A program made the position numbers and the translations under genes. Source: JAJDTT01 sp022827025 (GTDB lineage Bacteria > Acidobacteriota > UBA6911 > RPQK01 > JAJDTT01). Taken from it: a DNA stretch of 64,000 bases. The first letter of the stretch is position 1, and the number at the start of each line of letters is the position of its first letter. Where the stretch lies: assembly GCA_965203535.1 (NCBI GenBank), contig OZ241897.1:5518001-5582000 (forward strand). The letters run 5' to 3'. This document shows, piece by piece, positions 22,658 through 31,256 of the stretch. The notes under the pieces are model-generated. The model ran no database searches. It saw only the letters and a program-made list of their open reading frames with translations, and had not been told where the DNA came from.

Positions 22658-24346
22658 GTGCCACAAAAGATGAACAGGCGGAGTTTCGTTGCCTCCACCG
22701 CTGCCGGAGTGGCTGCGGGAGGGGTTTCTGCCGGATCGGTAGCCTTGCCCTCCAGTGCCGGTTCACCGTTGAAAGACTACGTGCCCAGGGGTTCCCGACG
22801 GATCCTGTATGTGAGCGACCCGTCCAGCATCGCCATTCATTATCTTCCCGACCCGGCGACGGAGGAGTCGATTCGGGAGTGGGTCGACCAACTCTCGGCA
22901 GCCCGGGTCGATGTCTTCGTCCAGGAGGCCTACACCCAGGGCTGGACCACCTATTGGCGGGTGGACGGCCTGGAGTATGACGCTCGGCCTCAACATCGTC
23001 GGTTCCTCCCCCTCCTGGAGCGTGGGGTTCAGCCCCTGGAGGTCCTGCTGGACCAGTGCCACAAGCGGGGAATGGAGTTCCTGGCGGGAATCCGAATCAA
23101 CGACAACCACGGCCACATCTCTGTCGAGCAAGGCGTGGGCGCGGGAGCCAGTTTTCTTCTGGACCACCCGGAATGGCAGATCCGGGAGCTGCCGCCAGGA
23201 CCTTACTACAAGCTCAGCACCCCGATGGACTTCACCTTTCCCCAGGTTCGCGACTATGTCGTCGGCGCCATGGAGCGATTGGTCGATCGCTTTCCCGTCG
23301 ACGGATTGGAGCTCTGCTTCCGGGACCATCGCTATTTCCCGCCCGGAAAAGGGCCCGAGCGAAAAGATCTGATGACCGAACTGGTGGAGCGGAGCCGGGC
23401 CATTCTGAACGAAGCGGGACGGCTGCGGAGGAAGAAGCTGCTCCTGGGGGCGCGTGTCTTCCAGACCCTGGACGAATGCCGGTCCCTGGGACTGGACGTG
23501 GAGACCTGGATCTCACGAGGACTGATCGACTTCGTCGCCCCCAACGACACAATGCACACCGAACCCAACGTGCAATACGAGGAGTTTCGCAGTCTGACTC
23601 ACGACGGCAACTGCCTCCTCTATCCGGGAATGCTTCCCTGGACCAGCCAGCGCATGCGGAGGCGTCTGGGCAATAGACACATGTCCCTGGATCAGCAGCG
23701 GGCGGCCGCCGCCAACATGTATGCGGCGGGAGCAGACGGGATCAGCTTCTACAATCATTTCGTCACCCTGTCATGGGCCCCCTTCTATCCTCATCTGCTC
23801 CGGGAAATGGCCGCCGTGCGGCAACCCGAGTTGGTGATGGAGGGTGATCGGCACTACGTCTTCGAGCCCTCGTGGGGGGGCAGCCTCGGGTTCGGCAAGG
23901 ACCGGGCCTCCACCGGCGCGGTCAAGGCGGATCGTCTTCTTCTCCAGAGGAAACCGGGATCGACGGGCGCTTTCCGTTTTCGGGTCTGCGAACACCTCGG
24001 CCAGTCGCGAGGTGCGATACTCCTTTTTCGGGCCTATGGGGCGGGCGAGGACGACCGGATGGAGATCCGAATCAACGGCGTCCGGGTGGACGACAGGGTG
24101 ATCCGCGCTCGATCCGATGAATCGCGTACCGACATGCGAGGTGTGGTGGATCCATCCTCCACCAAGTCTTCCGGCCTGCCGCCGGTCCCCGAATTGCCGG
24201 GTGAATGGCGGACCTTCTGGTTTAACCTGACGGAACCGCCGGCCCGATTCGGGGACAACCATTTGGAAGTGACGTTGGTGGAGGTGTCGTCGTCTCCCGG
24301 CGAAGATATCCTCATTGATGAGTTGGAGGTGTTCGTCAAAGCGTAG
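22658..24346 (+). CDS. Tat-exported hydrolase-like protein (glycosyl hydrolase-10-like TIM barrel)
   Basis: The 562-residue product has a twin-arginine signal (NRRSFVAST, then an Ala/Gly-rich stretch) and so is probably folded before export. The following ~400 residues resemble the family-10-like TIM-barrel proteins: a beta-strand ILYVSD, IRINDNHG, PVDGLELCFRDHR, and GADGISFYNHF near the barrel end. The C-terminal ~130 residues look like a beta-sandwich with RMEIRINGVRVDD. GTG 22658 was chosen because AGGAGG lies 8 nt upstream; an ATG four codons later gives MNRRSF. A second, divergent relative is encoded at 37.2-39 kb. Substrate unknown; probably a polysaccharide. Confidence 0.7.
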   Translation: MPQKMNRRSFVASTAAGVAAGGVSAGSVALPSSAGSPLKDYVPRGSRRILYVSDPSSIAIHYLPDPATEESIREWVDQLSAARVDVFVQEAYTQGWTTYWRVDGLEYDARPQHRRFLPLLERGVQPLEVLLDQCHKRGMEFLAGIRINDNHGHISVEQGVGAGASFLLDHPEWQIRELPPGPYYKLSTPMDFTFPQVRDYVVGAMERLVDRFPVDGLELCFRDHRYFPPGKGPERKDLMTELVERSRAILNEAGRLRRKKLLLGARVFQTLDECRSLGLDVETWISRGLIDFVAPNDTMHTEPNVQYEEFRSLTHDGNCLLYPGMLPWTSQRMRRRLGNRHMSLDQQRAAAANMYAAGADGISFYNHFVTLSWAPFYPHLLREMAAVRQPELVMEGDRHYVFEPSWGGSLGFGKDRASTGAVKADRLLLQRKPGSTGAFRFRVCEHLGQSRGAILLFRAYGAGEDDRMEIRINGVRVDDRVIRARSDESRTDMRGVVDPSSTKSSGLPPVPELPGEWRTFWFNLTEPPARFGDNHLEVTLVEVSSSPGEDILIDELEVFVKA

Positions 24347-24376
24347 ATTTACCCTTTCCCCCGAAGGAGCGTCAGC

Positions 24377-25888
24377 ATGAGAATACGCCACGAAGTTTCA
24401 GCTTGGATCACACCGCTCGGTCTGGTTGCCCTATGGTCTCTGGCTGCTTGCGGCTCCCAGCCACCGCCGGCGGAAACGCCGTCGACGCCTCTCCCCGAGA
24501 GCGGGATCATCGACGTGACGCGGAGTTCCCCGGACCTCCGTATTCCCGAAAACACCCCGGAAGGAGAGAGCTGGGTCTACCAGTTGGGATTGCCCATCCA
24601 ATTGGGCCCGAACACCGGCGGATATCTGTGCAACATCCGGGTTGCGGGCTGGAAAGGCACTGATTTCGAAAACGGCTCGGACCTGATCCCGTTCGACGAT
24701 TTATCAGGTCTGGACCCGAAACTCGCCGTCCCCATCACCCGCAACCACAACGAGCTCAATCCCAATTCCAAGCCGCCCGATCAGGAAGCCATCATGGTGA
24801 AGTACCCGGTGATGGGAGGCTTCGTCCCTTTCGGCGCGAAACGGTCGGACGGCTCCCCCCACCCCCATGCGGGCACCGGGTTCGGCCTGAACCAGAGCAT
24901 CGCCTGGAGAACCACCGTCGAAGGTCCCCCGCCCTATGGGGTGAACATGTTCGGCCGGAATCCCAAGACCTCGGTGTTTGAAGATATGAGCCAGATGTAT
25001 TCCTACCTGGAGATTCATCAATTCGCCTACGACGGCGAAACCTTCAGCGTGACGAATACCGGGAGGGTTTCGCAGGAAGCGCTGCTTCCGGGCTGGAGGC
25101 TGACCGCTAGCCTGATGTCGGCGATTCCCGACGGCGACGATCTTCTCTTCGCCATGAAGGGCAACCGGCCGGGCGAGACCGGCGGCTCGGGGTTGGCGCG
25201 GTGGAGGCGCATAGAGGGCGCATGGCGCCCCGTCTCCTACGTTCCCGTCACCGGTCAGGACGGCAGCTTCGAGGCCAGCGCCGTCCGCGACAAGGACGGG
25301 TCCATCCTCTTCTCGACCCGGGGCAACGGGAGTCCCGAGCTCGTCGAAGCCTCCGAGACGCGCACCGCCCCCCACGACATCCGAGTCTGGCGCTCCCGCG
25401 ACAACGGCGAGACCTGGGAGAAGGTCGTCCATGTCCGGGGCTTGATCTCGTCGGCTCCCATCGTCCTGAACAGCGCGGCCGACGGTACGCCCTACGTGAC
25501 GGCGAATCTCTACGAAGTCTTCATGGAGGGCCTGGACCGGATCAAGCTGGTCAAGGATTCCCGTGGGAGTCCTCTCTGGGGGGGACGCAGCCGCAACACG
25601 CTCTGTTTCTGGCCCTTGAACGAGGAGAGGAACGGGTTGCTCCCGGCTTTTGTCGCCCGGGACCTGAGGAAGGAATTCGGACCGACCCCGGGTGGCACCG
25701 CCTGGAGGGTGGACCACCCCGTGGCCGTCACCCTGCGCCTGGCCGATGGAAGGTGGCGCAACGTGATCGCGCTCCGGATCCTTGAGTACGGAGAGTTGAC
25801 CCATATGCAAGACCCGACGCCTCACACGGGCGCGTACCTGGAGGAGGTGATCTCAGCCGGGGAACCGATTCCCGTGTGGAACTTCTGA
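24377..25888 (+). CDS. Lipoprotein with BNR/sialidase-like beta-propeller
   Basis: A 503-residue predicted lipoprotein: basic N-terminus, hydrophobic core and lipobox LAAC at about residues 22-25. The body has a clear Asp box (SRDNGETWEK) and several beta-rich, Trp/Gly-rich segments of a propeller, so it belongs to the broad BNR-repeat group. I do not see the FRIP motif or arginine triad of true sialidases, so enzymatic activity on sialic acid is not supported. A Shine-Dalgarno GAAGGAG precedes the ATG. The gene lies 30 bp after the Tat-exported hydrolase and is likely in the same transcript; a broken oxidoreductase gene follows. Confidence 0.65.
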   Translation: MRIRHEVSAWITPLGLVALWSLAACGSQPPPAETPSTPLPESGIIDVTRSSPDLRIPENTPEGESWVYQLGLPIQLGPNTGGYLCNIRVAGWKGTDFENGSDLIPFDDLSGLDPKLAVPITRNHNELNPNSKPPDQEAIMVKYPVMGGFVPFGAKRSDGSPHPHAGTGFGLNQSIAWRTTVEGPPPYGVNMFGRNPKTSVFEDMSQMYSYLEIHQFAYDGETFSVTNTGRVSQEALLPGWRLTASLMSAIPDGDDLLFAMKGNRPGETGGSGLARWRRIEGAWRPVSYVPVTGQDGSFEASAVRDKDGSILFSTRGNGSPELVEASETRTAPHDIRVWRSRDNGETWEKVVHVRGLISSAPIVLNSAADGTPYVTANLYEVFMEGLDRIKLVKDSRGSPLWGGRSRNTLCFWPLNEERNGLLPAFVARDLRKEFGPTPGGTAWRVDHPVAVTLRLADGRWRNVIALRILEYGELTHMQDPTPHTGAYLEEVISAGEPIPVWNF

Positions 25889-25936
25889 AGGAATTGAACG
25901 GGAAGAAGCGAGGAAAGAAATTTTTTGGGAGGTCAA

Positions 25937-26200
25937 ATGTGGAGATCTGAGAAGAAAAGGAGGGGGTTCTTGAAGGCTTCGGCCGCCGGATTCCCGGCGC
26001 TGGCCCTGATCCTGAAGGAAGCGGCGCTGGGAGGGACCGCCGTGAGGCCCGTCGAGGGCCACAAGCAGCGTTCCCGGCGGGTCCGGTGGGACTGGCTGCC
26101 GCCTGCGGGAACTCCGGGAAGTCCCATCGATGATCAGGACCACCCGTGGCCCAAAGCCGAAAACGGGGATCTGCGGGCCTATGAGTCCCGGTCTGGATGA
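25937..26200 (+). pseudogene. 5' remnant of a Tat-signal Gfo/Idh/MocA oxidoreductase gene
   Basis: A good ribosome-binding site (GGGAGG) precedes an ATG that opens a Tat signal (KKRRGFLKASAAGFPALAL), the typical start of the exported Gfo/Idh/MocA oxidoreductases common beside exported sugar genes. After about 40 residues the similarity to any folded domain is lost, and the frame ends at 26200 without a Rossmann fold. A piece of such a Rossmann fold lies just downstream in the opposite orientation. I read this as the intact front end of a gene that has been rearranged. Confidence 0.5.
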
Positions 26201-26459
26201 TCCGCCCGTATTTCCGCGCCGCCGCCAGCATCTTTCGTCCCTCGAAGAGGTTGTGGCAGACAGGCTTTTCGACGTAGACATGCTTTCCCGCCTGGCAGGC
26301 CCAGATGGTGGCCAGGGCGTGCCAGTGATCACAGCTTGCGATGATGACGGCGTCGATCTCCGGATCATCCAAAATCCGGCGCAGGTCCACCTCGGTCTGG
26401 GGGCGCTTGCCGGTCTTTTTCTCAAGTTCGGCTGCCGCTCCCTCCATCCGCCGCCGGTA
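26187..26459 (-). pseudogene. Inverted internal fragment of a Gfo/Idh/MocA oxidoreductase
   Basis: The minus strand encodes about 90 residues matching the NAD-binding domain of these oxidoreductases: DLRRILDDPEIDAVIIAS, then DHWHALATIWACQAGKHVY, VEKPVCHN and the EKP active-site region, ending near RIIQTG. No start codon, nucleotide-binding GxGxxG or C-terminal domain is present. The fragment begins exactly at the edge of the 204-bp repeat (base 26459 beside 26461), so that element probably truncated it. Together with the plus-strand 5' remnant it suggests one gene broken by inversion and insertion. Confidence 0.7.
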
Positions 26460-26460
26460 G

Positions 26461-26664
26461 CTAGTGTGCTGTCCCTCAAAAAGACGTAGGGGCGACCCTT
26501 GTGGTCGCCCGCCCGGCAACGGCGGCCGAGTCGTCCCGGGGGGAGCTTTGTACTGGTGGCGTGACTTGGACCGAAGAGGGCACCCACAAGGGGTGCCCCT
26601 ACGGGGATTCGAAATCGAGGCTCGATCCGTAACGAACACATGTATTTGCGGGACGGCACACTAG
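26461..26664. mobile_element. 204-bp non-coding inverted-repeat element (MITE-like)
   Basis: Terminal inverted repeats of 15 bp, CTAGTGTGC(T/C)GTCCC, with one mismatch. Each end contains CTAG, so the element can also be read as GTGTGC...GCACAC flanked by TA on both sides, the duplication pattern of IS630/Tc1-type elements. Inside is a second inverted pair (26486-26510 and 26578-26602) of the widespread type GTAGGGGC(G/A)(A/C)CC. It encodes nothing and abuts the oxidoreductase fragment. Confidence 0.7.
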
Positions 26665-26746
26665 TCTGTCTCCTTGAAACGGCGACTGCAATGACGCGTG
26701 GACCTTCCTGACGGGGCTCGATTCTGCTAAACTCGCGCCACTCGGA

Positions 26747-26820
26747 GCGCCCGTAGCTCAGCTGGATAGAGCGTTGGTCTACGAAACCAAAGGCCGCAGG
26801 TTCGAGCCCTGCCGGGCGCG
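26747..26820 (+). tRNA. tRNA-Arg(ACG)
   Basis: A complete cloverleaf. The acceptor arms GCGCCCG/CGGGCGC pair fully, with discriminator G. The D arm has AGCTCAGCTGGATAGAGC; the anticodon stem TTGGT/ACCAA encloses the loop CTACGAA with anticodon ACG (Arg, codon CGT and, when A34 is edited, CGC and CGA). The T arm has GGTTCGAGCCC. CCA is not encoded. Upstream TAAACT (26728-26733) is a possible -10. The sialidase-like gene starts immediately after it. Confidence 0.95.
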
Positions 26821-26824
26821 TTTC

Positions 26825-28090
26825 ATTCCCGAAAAAGCGGCGTTCTGCCTATTGTTCTTCTGGTCCGCTCCGTTGGCGGGTTCCGGGACGCCCCCGGTTT
26901 CCGTGGGACCCGAGGTCCGGGTCCAACTGGGGAAGGTCCAGGTTATCGCCACCTCGGAGCCCGGCGAGACGCGGTGGGGGTACCATCAGTACCCTGCCCT
27001 GTTCCGACTGCCCCAGGGCCGGATCGGCCTCGGATTCTCGCACAATGCCGACGCCACCGAAGCCGTAGGCCATGCCAGTCCCATGGTCCTCTCGGCGGAC
27101 GAGGGGAAGACCTGGAAGCGAGTCTACAATCATGTGGCCGGCTACAAGCCTCACCCGACGGTGGCCGAAGTCTCCCCGGGGGAGTTCCTGTCCATTTCGC
27201 CCGTTGTGGCCTTCAACCTGAAGGCCACGGGCCTGAGTCTGCCGCCCCCGGTGGGGTATCTGGGGGACGAAAAGGGCATTTCGCTGCACCGCTATGAAGA
27301 CTCTCCAAAACCCATCCAGGACTACATGCGTGAGCTCCCCGCCTATCGCTGGACCCCGGATCTTCCCGCCTGGAAGCCGGAAACGGTGGTCTACGACACC
27401 CGGGGACGCCTGATCTGGAAGCATACCAAGTCCCATTTGGTGGGGCGGACCCGGATCGAGCACGCCCCCGCCAGATTAGGGGACGAGCTGTTCTACGGCG
27501 ACTATCAGGGGACGTTCATCGCGGGGGACGACACGATCCCCCGCCACTGGCCGGCCACCTGCATGGTCTCACGCGACGAGGGCCGGACCTGGACTCGCCG
27601 AAGCACGATTGCGGTGGATCCGACCGGAGATTCCTACATGACGGAACCCATGATCGCCGTCACCTCGGAGGGACGATTGGCCTGTGCCATCCGGGGATCG
27701 GCCCATGACACGGACTACACGAAGGGGCACCGACTGGTCATCACCTTCAGTTCGGACCGGGGCCGGACCTGGGAGCCGATTCAGCCGCTTCACAAATTCG
27801 GCGTGTTCCCCTGTCTGCTGCTGTTGGAGAACGGGATCATGGTCTGCTCTTTCGGCCGCCACGGCGTGCACATGAAGTTCTCCGCCGACGGCACCGGCAG
27901 AACGTGGTCCAAGCCCACCACGTTGATTCCCATGGGAACCTCTGGCAACCGGAACACGTGCGGGTATACTAGCCTGTTGGCGGTGGGACCGGACGAATTC
28001 CTCATCGCCTATTCCCACTTCAAGCACCGGGACAGGCAGGGTCGCCGGCAGAAGGCCATCCTGTTGCGGCGGGTGCGGGTCTCGCGGTAG
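26825..28090 (+). CDS. Sialidase-family (BNR repeat) exported protein
   Basis: About 420 residues with four Asp boxes, SADEGKTW, SRDEGRTW, SSDRGRTW and SADGTGRTW, spaced as blades of a six-bladed propeller. The N-terminus has a hydrophobic, Ala/Gly-ending stretch (CLLFFWSAPLAGSG) like a signal peptide. No ATG or GTG lies in the right place: the open frame extends upstream into the tRNA, which cannot be coding. The remaining choices are ATT at 26825 or TTG at 26852. The N-terminus may therefore be truncated or have been fused to the tRNA end by recombination. Substrate unknown; the FRIP sialidase motif is not evident (only YPALFRLP). Confidence 0.7.
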   Translation: MPEKAAFCLLFFWSAPLAGSGTPPVSVGPEVRVQLGKVQVIATSEPGETRWGYHQYPALFRLPQGRIGLGFSHNADATEAVGHASPMVLSADEGKTWKRVYNHVAGYKPHPTVAEVSPGEFLSISPVVAFNLKATGLSLPPPVGYLGDEKGISLHRYEDSPKPIQDYMRELPAYRWTPDLPAWKPETVVYDTRGRLIWKHTKSHLVGRTRIEHAPARLGDELFYGDYQGTFIAGDDTIPRHWPATCMVSRDEGRTWTRRSTIAVDPTGDSYMTEPMIAVTSEGRLACAIRGSAHDTDYTKGHRLVITFSSDRGRTWEPIQPLHKFGVFPCLLLLENGIMVCSFGRHGVHMKFSADGTGRTWSKPTTLIPMGTSGNRNTCGYTSLLAVGPDEFLIAYSHFKHRDRQGRRQKAILLRRVRVSR

Positions 28091-28108
28091 AGACCCCGGC
28101 TCACCGGG

Positions 28109-29683
28109 TCATTCCTGATCGGTCCAGAACGAGAAGAGCTTGGCCTTGTCCAGGTGGAACCGCAACCGCACGGCTTTTCCACGCAGGGCGCTCAAGTCCG
28201 ACTTGCCCTTCCAACTCGCCGTGTACCCGATCTCGTCCCCGCCGAAGGCATCCGAGTCCTCCTTTCCGAACCCGGCCACCGCCTCGCCCGAGGTGGCGTC
28301 CAAAACCTCGACCCGCACGGTCCCGTAGCCGGGACCCACGAACCTGTCCACTCCGGTGGCGTTGATCTTGAGCCGGTTTCCCTCGAGCAACAGGGGACGC
28401 GTGGTCAAGGCTCCGTTCCCGGTCACGCTCACGAAGCCGTCGAGCCTGAGGATGGCCAGCCCAACCTGCCCCAGTTGTGGCTCTTGGCGGTGGTAGAACC
28501 AGTGGTGCCCGCGAAACCCCTCGTAGTAGATCCAGACCTGGCCCAGATCTTCGCGGACGATCCCGTTGTGGACCGAATAGACCAGGTGCTCATCCCAGGT
28601 TCCCGGCGGCCCGTTGGGGATGAAGACCCGCCGGTCTCCGACGCGCTGGAATCGCTCCGCGTCCCGGCTCCAGAGCAGTTGCACGTCCATCTTCTCCATC
28701 CAGGGGGATTGGGCATTGCCGGTATCCATCGCCGCCGGCGCGGTCCCGAACATGGTGTGGTAGACGGAGGTGAACCCGACGTATCCTCCCTCGTAGGGGA
28801 GCACTTCCAAGGTGTAGAAATTCCGATCCCCGACCCGGTCCTTCTCGTCGGCGTGAAAGGCGATGAAGCGGTCCGGGGCGTCCCGTAGCGTGGGTTGCGC
28901 GTCCCAGTTGAGAAAATCGACGCTGGTGGCGAAGGAAGCGGTCCGGACCCGCGCATCCGCGGGATAGACCGGCTCCGGAGTCATCCAGCGGCTCAGCTTG
29001 TTGAAACTCCTCAGGTAGAGGATGTAGCGCTTCTTGGCGGGGTCCCAGAGCAGGTTGTTGTTGGTGTCCGACCAGAAATTGACGACGGGCTGCTCCACCT
29101 CGTAGGCCTTCCAATGCAGGCCGTCCCGGGAGTAGGCGGGCATCATGACGCGCTTGCCGTCCCGCATCTGGAAGTAGATCATCTTGAACCGCTCGTCCTC
29201 GCTCTTGGCGGCCGGATCCCGGAAGACGGTGTTGCTCGCCGCCTCCTTGTCGAAAGGCAGGGAGATGAAATTCGTGTCATGACCGAGATACTCCACCTGT
29301 CCCAGGCGCGGCTTGACCCAATGGATGCCGTCTTTGGACTCGGCGTAGAAGATCCATTTTTGCGACCAGTCCCAGTTGACCATCAGCCCGTAGAACCGGT
29401 AGAGCTTCCGGTCCGGATCGTAGAAGATCTGCCCGCAGTCACCCCCGTGGGAAAGGCCCCCCTTGTGCTCCCAATCCTGGTCCATGCGGATCACCGGATT
29501 GTCCAGGTATTTCAGCGGCTGGTTCAGGTGGCGGTAGACCCGGGGCTCCATCGACTCGACGACGTGGTCGTCGATGAAGAGTTGCCGTTGCGAGCCGATC
29601 TTCAGCGGTTCGTGGGAGGCGGCTTCCACGACCGCCGCAACGAGACAAATGGACAGAACGAGATTTCCAATCCGGTATCTCAT
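28109..29683 (-). CDS. Exported five-bladed propeller protein, Q-L-F-I-D-D family (first of three)
   Basis: A 524-residue protein with a signal peptide (LVLSICLVAAVVEAA). The mature part opens with the signature GSQRQLFIDDHVVESM. Blade-like motifs follow: YFQMRDGK, AESKDGIHW, SRDGLHW and LLWSRDAERFQR. This resembles GH32/GH43-like beta-propellers, but no catalytic triad can be assigned by eye. The C-terminus (FRFHLDKAKLFSFW) is a beta-sandwich shared with the paralogue at 35.6 kb. The ATG at 29683 has GGAGTG upstream; longer upstream reading is not signal-like. It is transcribed divergently from the Nramp-like gene, 70 bp away. Likely extracellular glycan processing; the substrate is not known. 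Confidence 0.7.
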   Translation of the reverse strand: MRYRIGNLVLSICLVAAVVEAASHEPLKIGSQRQLFIDDHVVESMEPRVYRHLNQPLKYLDNPVIRMDQDWEHKGGLSHGGDCGQIFYDPDRKLYRFYGLMVNWDWSQKWIFYAESKDGIHWVKPRLGQVEYLGHDTNFISLPFDKEAASNTVFRDPAAKSEDERFKMIYFQMRDGKRVMMPAYSRDGLHWKAYEVEQPVVNFWSDTNNNLLWDPAKKRYILYLRSFNKLSRWMTPEPVYPADARVRTASFATSVDFLNWDAQPTLRDAPDRFIAFHADEKDRVGDRNFYTLEVLPYEGGYVGFTSVYHTMFGTAPAAMDTGNAQSPWMEKMDVQLLWSRDAERFQRVGDRRVFIPNGPPGTWDEHLVYSVHNGIVREDLGQVWIYYEGFRGHHWFYHRQEPQLGQVGLAILRLDGFVSVTGNGALTTRPLLLEGNRLKINATGVDRFVGPGYGTVRVEVLDATSGEAVAGFGKEDSDAFGGDEIGYTASWKGKSDLSALRGKAVRLRFHLDKAKLFSFWTDQE

Positions 29684-29753
29684 GATGACTTCACTCCATT
29701 GGTTGCCGACACAAATTTCACCACGGGCCGCACGCCGCCTTATACTGACGCGC

Positions 29754-31256
29754 ATGTCCGAAGAATCCAAACCGGGGTTTCTCCCGCCTCCGCCTTCGTT
29801 GCTTTCCCGGAGCCCCCTTCGCTGGCTGGCCTTCTTCGGTCCCGGCGCCATCATCGCTTCGGTCAACATCGGCAGCGGGGAGATCTTCTTCCCTTCCCGG
29901 ACCGGCTCCGTCTTCGGCTACCGGATTCTCTGGGTCCTGCTGCTCATCGCCCTGCTCAAGTGGGTCCTGGTCTACACCAGCATGCGTCACATGATCCTGA
30001 CCGGAGGCCACCCGTGCCGGCGCTGGAGTTCCATTCCCGGACCTCCCGGCTGGATGAACCTGTTCATGGTGGCGGTGGCGGTGGTCTGCTCGCCGCTCTG
30101 GTTGTGCTTCCTGGAAGGCGTTCTGGGGACCATCTGCACCTGGATCTTCGGCGTGGGAAGCCTCCACGCCTGGGCGAGTCTCTGGGTGGCGGTCGCCCTT
30201 CTGCTCCTGGCCGTCGGCCGGTACCGGTTCCTGGAAAAGGCCCAGATGGTCATTCTGGGAGTGACGGTGAGCTGCATCCTGGTGGCCGTCTTCCACGTTC
30301 GGCCCGACTGGTGGCAGGTGATTCAGGGATTCCTGGTGCCGGTCGCCCTGACCTATCCCGAGTGGCTTGCCCGGGAGCTGCCGGAGATGGCCGCCCGTTC
30401 TCCCTGGCTGGAGATCATGGTCTATGCCGCTGCTCTCGGGGGCCAGAGTTACGACTACCTGGCGTACGTCTCGTTTCTGCGGGAGAAGAAGTGGGGGCAC
30501 AGCGACGGCGGGCCGGTCGCCCCCGGAAGACTGGACCGCATGGCGGCCCACGCCGATGATCCGGCGCGTCTCTGGGTTCGAGCAGCGGTCATCGATACCG
30601 TGGTCAGTTTCGCCATGATCGTGTTGGTCGCCGCCTGCTTCTCGATTCTGGGAACCGTTCTCCTGCAGCCGCACTACCTGGTCCCGGACGGAGTCAACCT
30701 GCTCAACTACCAGGCCACCTTCCTCACCACGTTGAGCCCCTGGCTGCTGCCGCTCTACAAGATCGGGGTCTTTTTCGCCTTCTTCGGCATCCTCTACGGC
30801 GGCCCGGAGGTGACGTACCGGCTCTTGTACGAGTTCGGGTTGACCCTGGGGAAGACCCGTTCGGAACTGGACAATTCGAAACTGCGATGGGCCACCATTC
30901 TCTGGATCCTGCTGGGAGGCCTGACCATCCTCTGGTTGACGCGGCTCTTTCCCCAGGTGGACCTCCTGGACATCGTGACGCCCGCCGGCATCTACACCGG
31001 TGTCCTGCTCTGCGGTTTCTACTGCCTGGCCAATATCTGGTCGGACTGGAAGTTCCTGCCCAAGGAACTGAGGATGCCACGCTTCCTGATGGCCGCCAAC
31101 CTGGCGGCCGGGCTGGCCTTCACGGCCATGGGACTCAAGGCCATCTGGGACTACGATCAGATCCGGGGCTTCGTGATCCTGGCGGTCCTGCTCTTGGGAT
31201 CCATGTTGGTGGCCTCACGCTGGAAACGGATCCGCCCGGTTTCCGAAGCTCAGTAG
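29754..31256 (+). CDS. Nramp-related membrane transporter lacking the DPGN metal motif
   Basis: A 500-residue polytopic membrane protein with about 11-12 hydrophobic helices. Helix 1 (FFGPGAIIASVNIGSGE) is clearly Nramp-like, but where Mn/Fe transporters have DPGN it reads GSGE. Nramp-related proteins of this kind occur in Planctomycetes and Acidobacteriota, and their substrate is not established. The ATG at 29754 gives a short cytoplasmic tail with Pro-rich LPPPPS. The 3' end overlaps the convergent iolD-like gene by 7 bp. It may import a metal or product for the neighbouring hydrolases, but that is only context. Confidence 0.75.
   Translation: MSEESKPGFLPPPPSLLSRSPLRWLAFFGPGAIIASVNIGSGEIFFPSRTGSVFGYRILWVLLLIALLKWVLVYTSMRHMILTGGHPCRRWSSIPGPPGWMNLFMVAVAVVCSPLWLCFLEGVLGTICTWIFGVGSLHAWASLWVAVALLLLAVGRYRFLEKAQMVILGVTVSCILVAVFHVRPDWWQVIQGFLVPVALTYPEWLARELPEMAARSPWLEIMVYAAALGGQSYDYLAYVSFLREKKWGHSDGGPVAPGRLDRMAAHADDPARLWVRAAVIDTVVSFAMIVLVAACFSILGTVLLQPHYLVPDGVNLLNYQATFLTTLSPWLLPLYKIGVFFAFFGILYGGPEVTYRLLYEFGLTLGKTRSELDNSKLRWATILWILLGGLTILWLTRLFPQVDLLDIVTPAGIYTGVLLCGFYCLANIWSDWKFLPKELRMPRFLMAANLAAGLAFTAMGLKAIWDYDQIRGFVILAVLLLGSMLVASRWKRIRPVSEAQ

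Noticed and set aside
24377..25888. Calling the BNR lipoprotein a true sialidase
   Set aside because: Only one clear Asp box and no FRIP or arginine triad are visible; the GH33 label is kept for the gene at 40.7 kb.
26774..26824. Coding start of the sialidase-like gene inside the tRNA
   Set aside because: The bases form a complete functional tRNA-Arg, so the frame there is only incidentally open.
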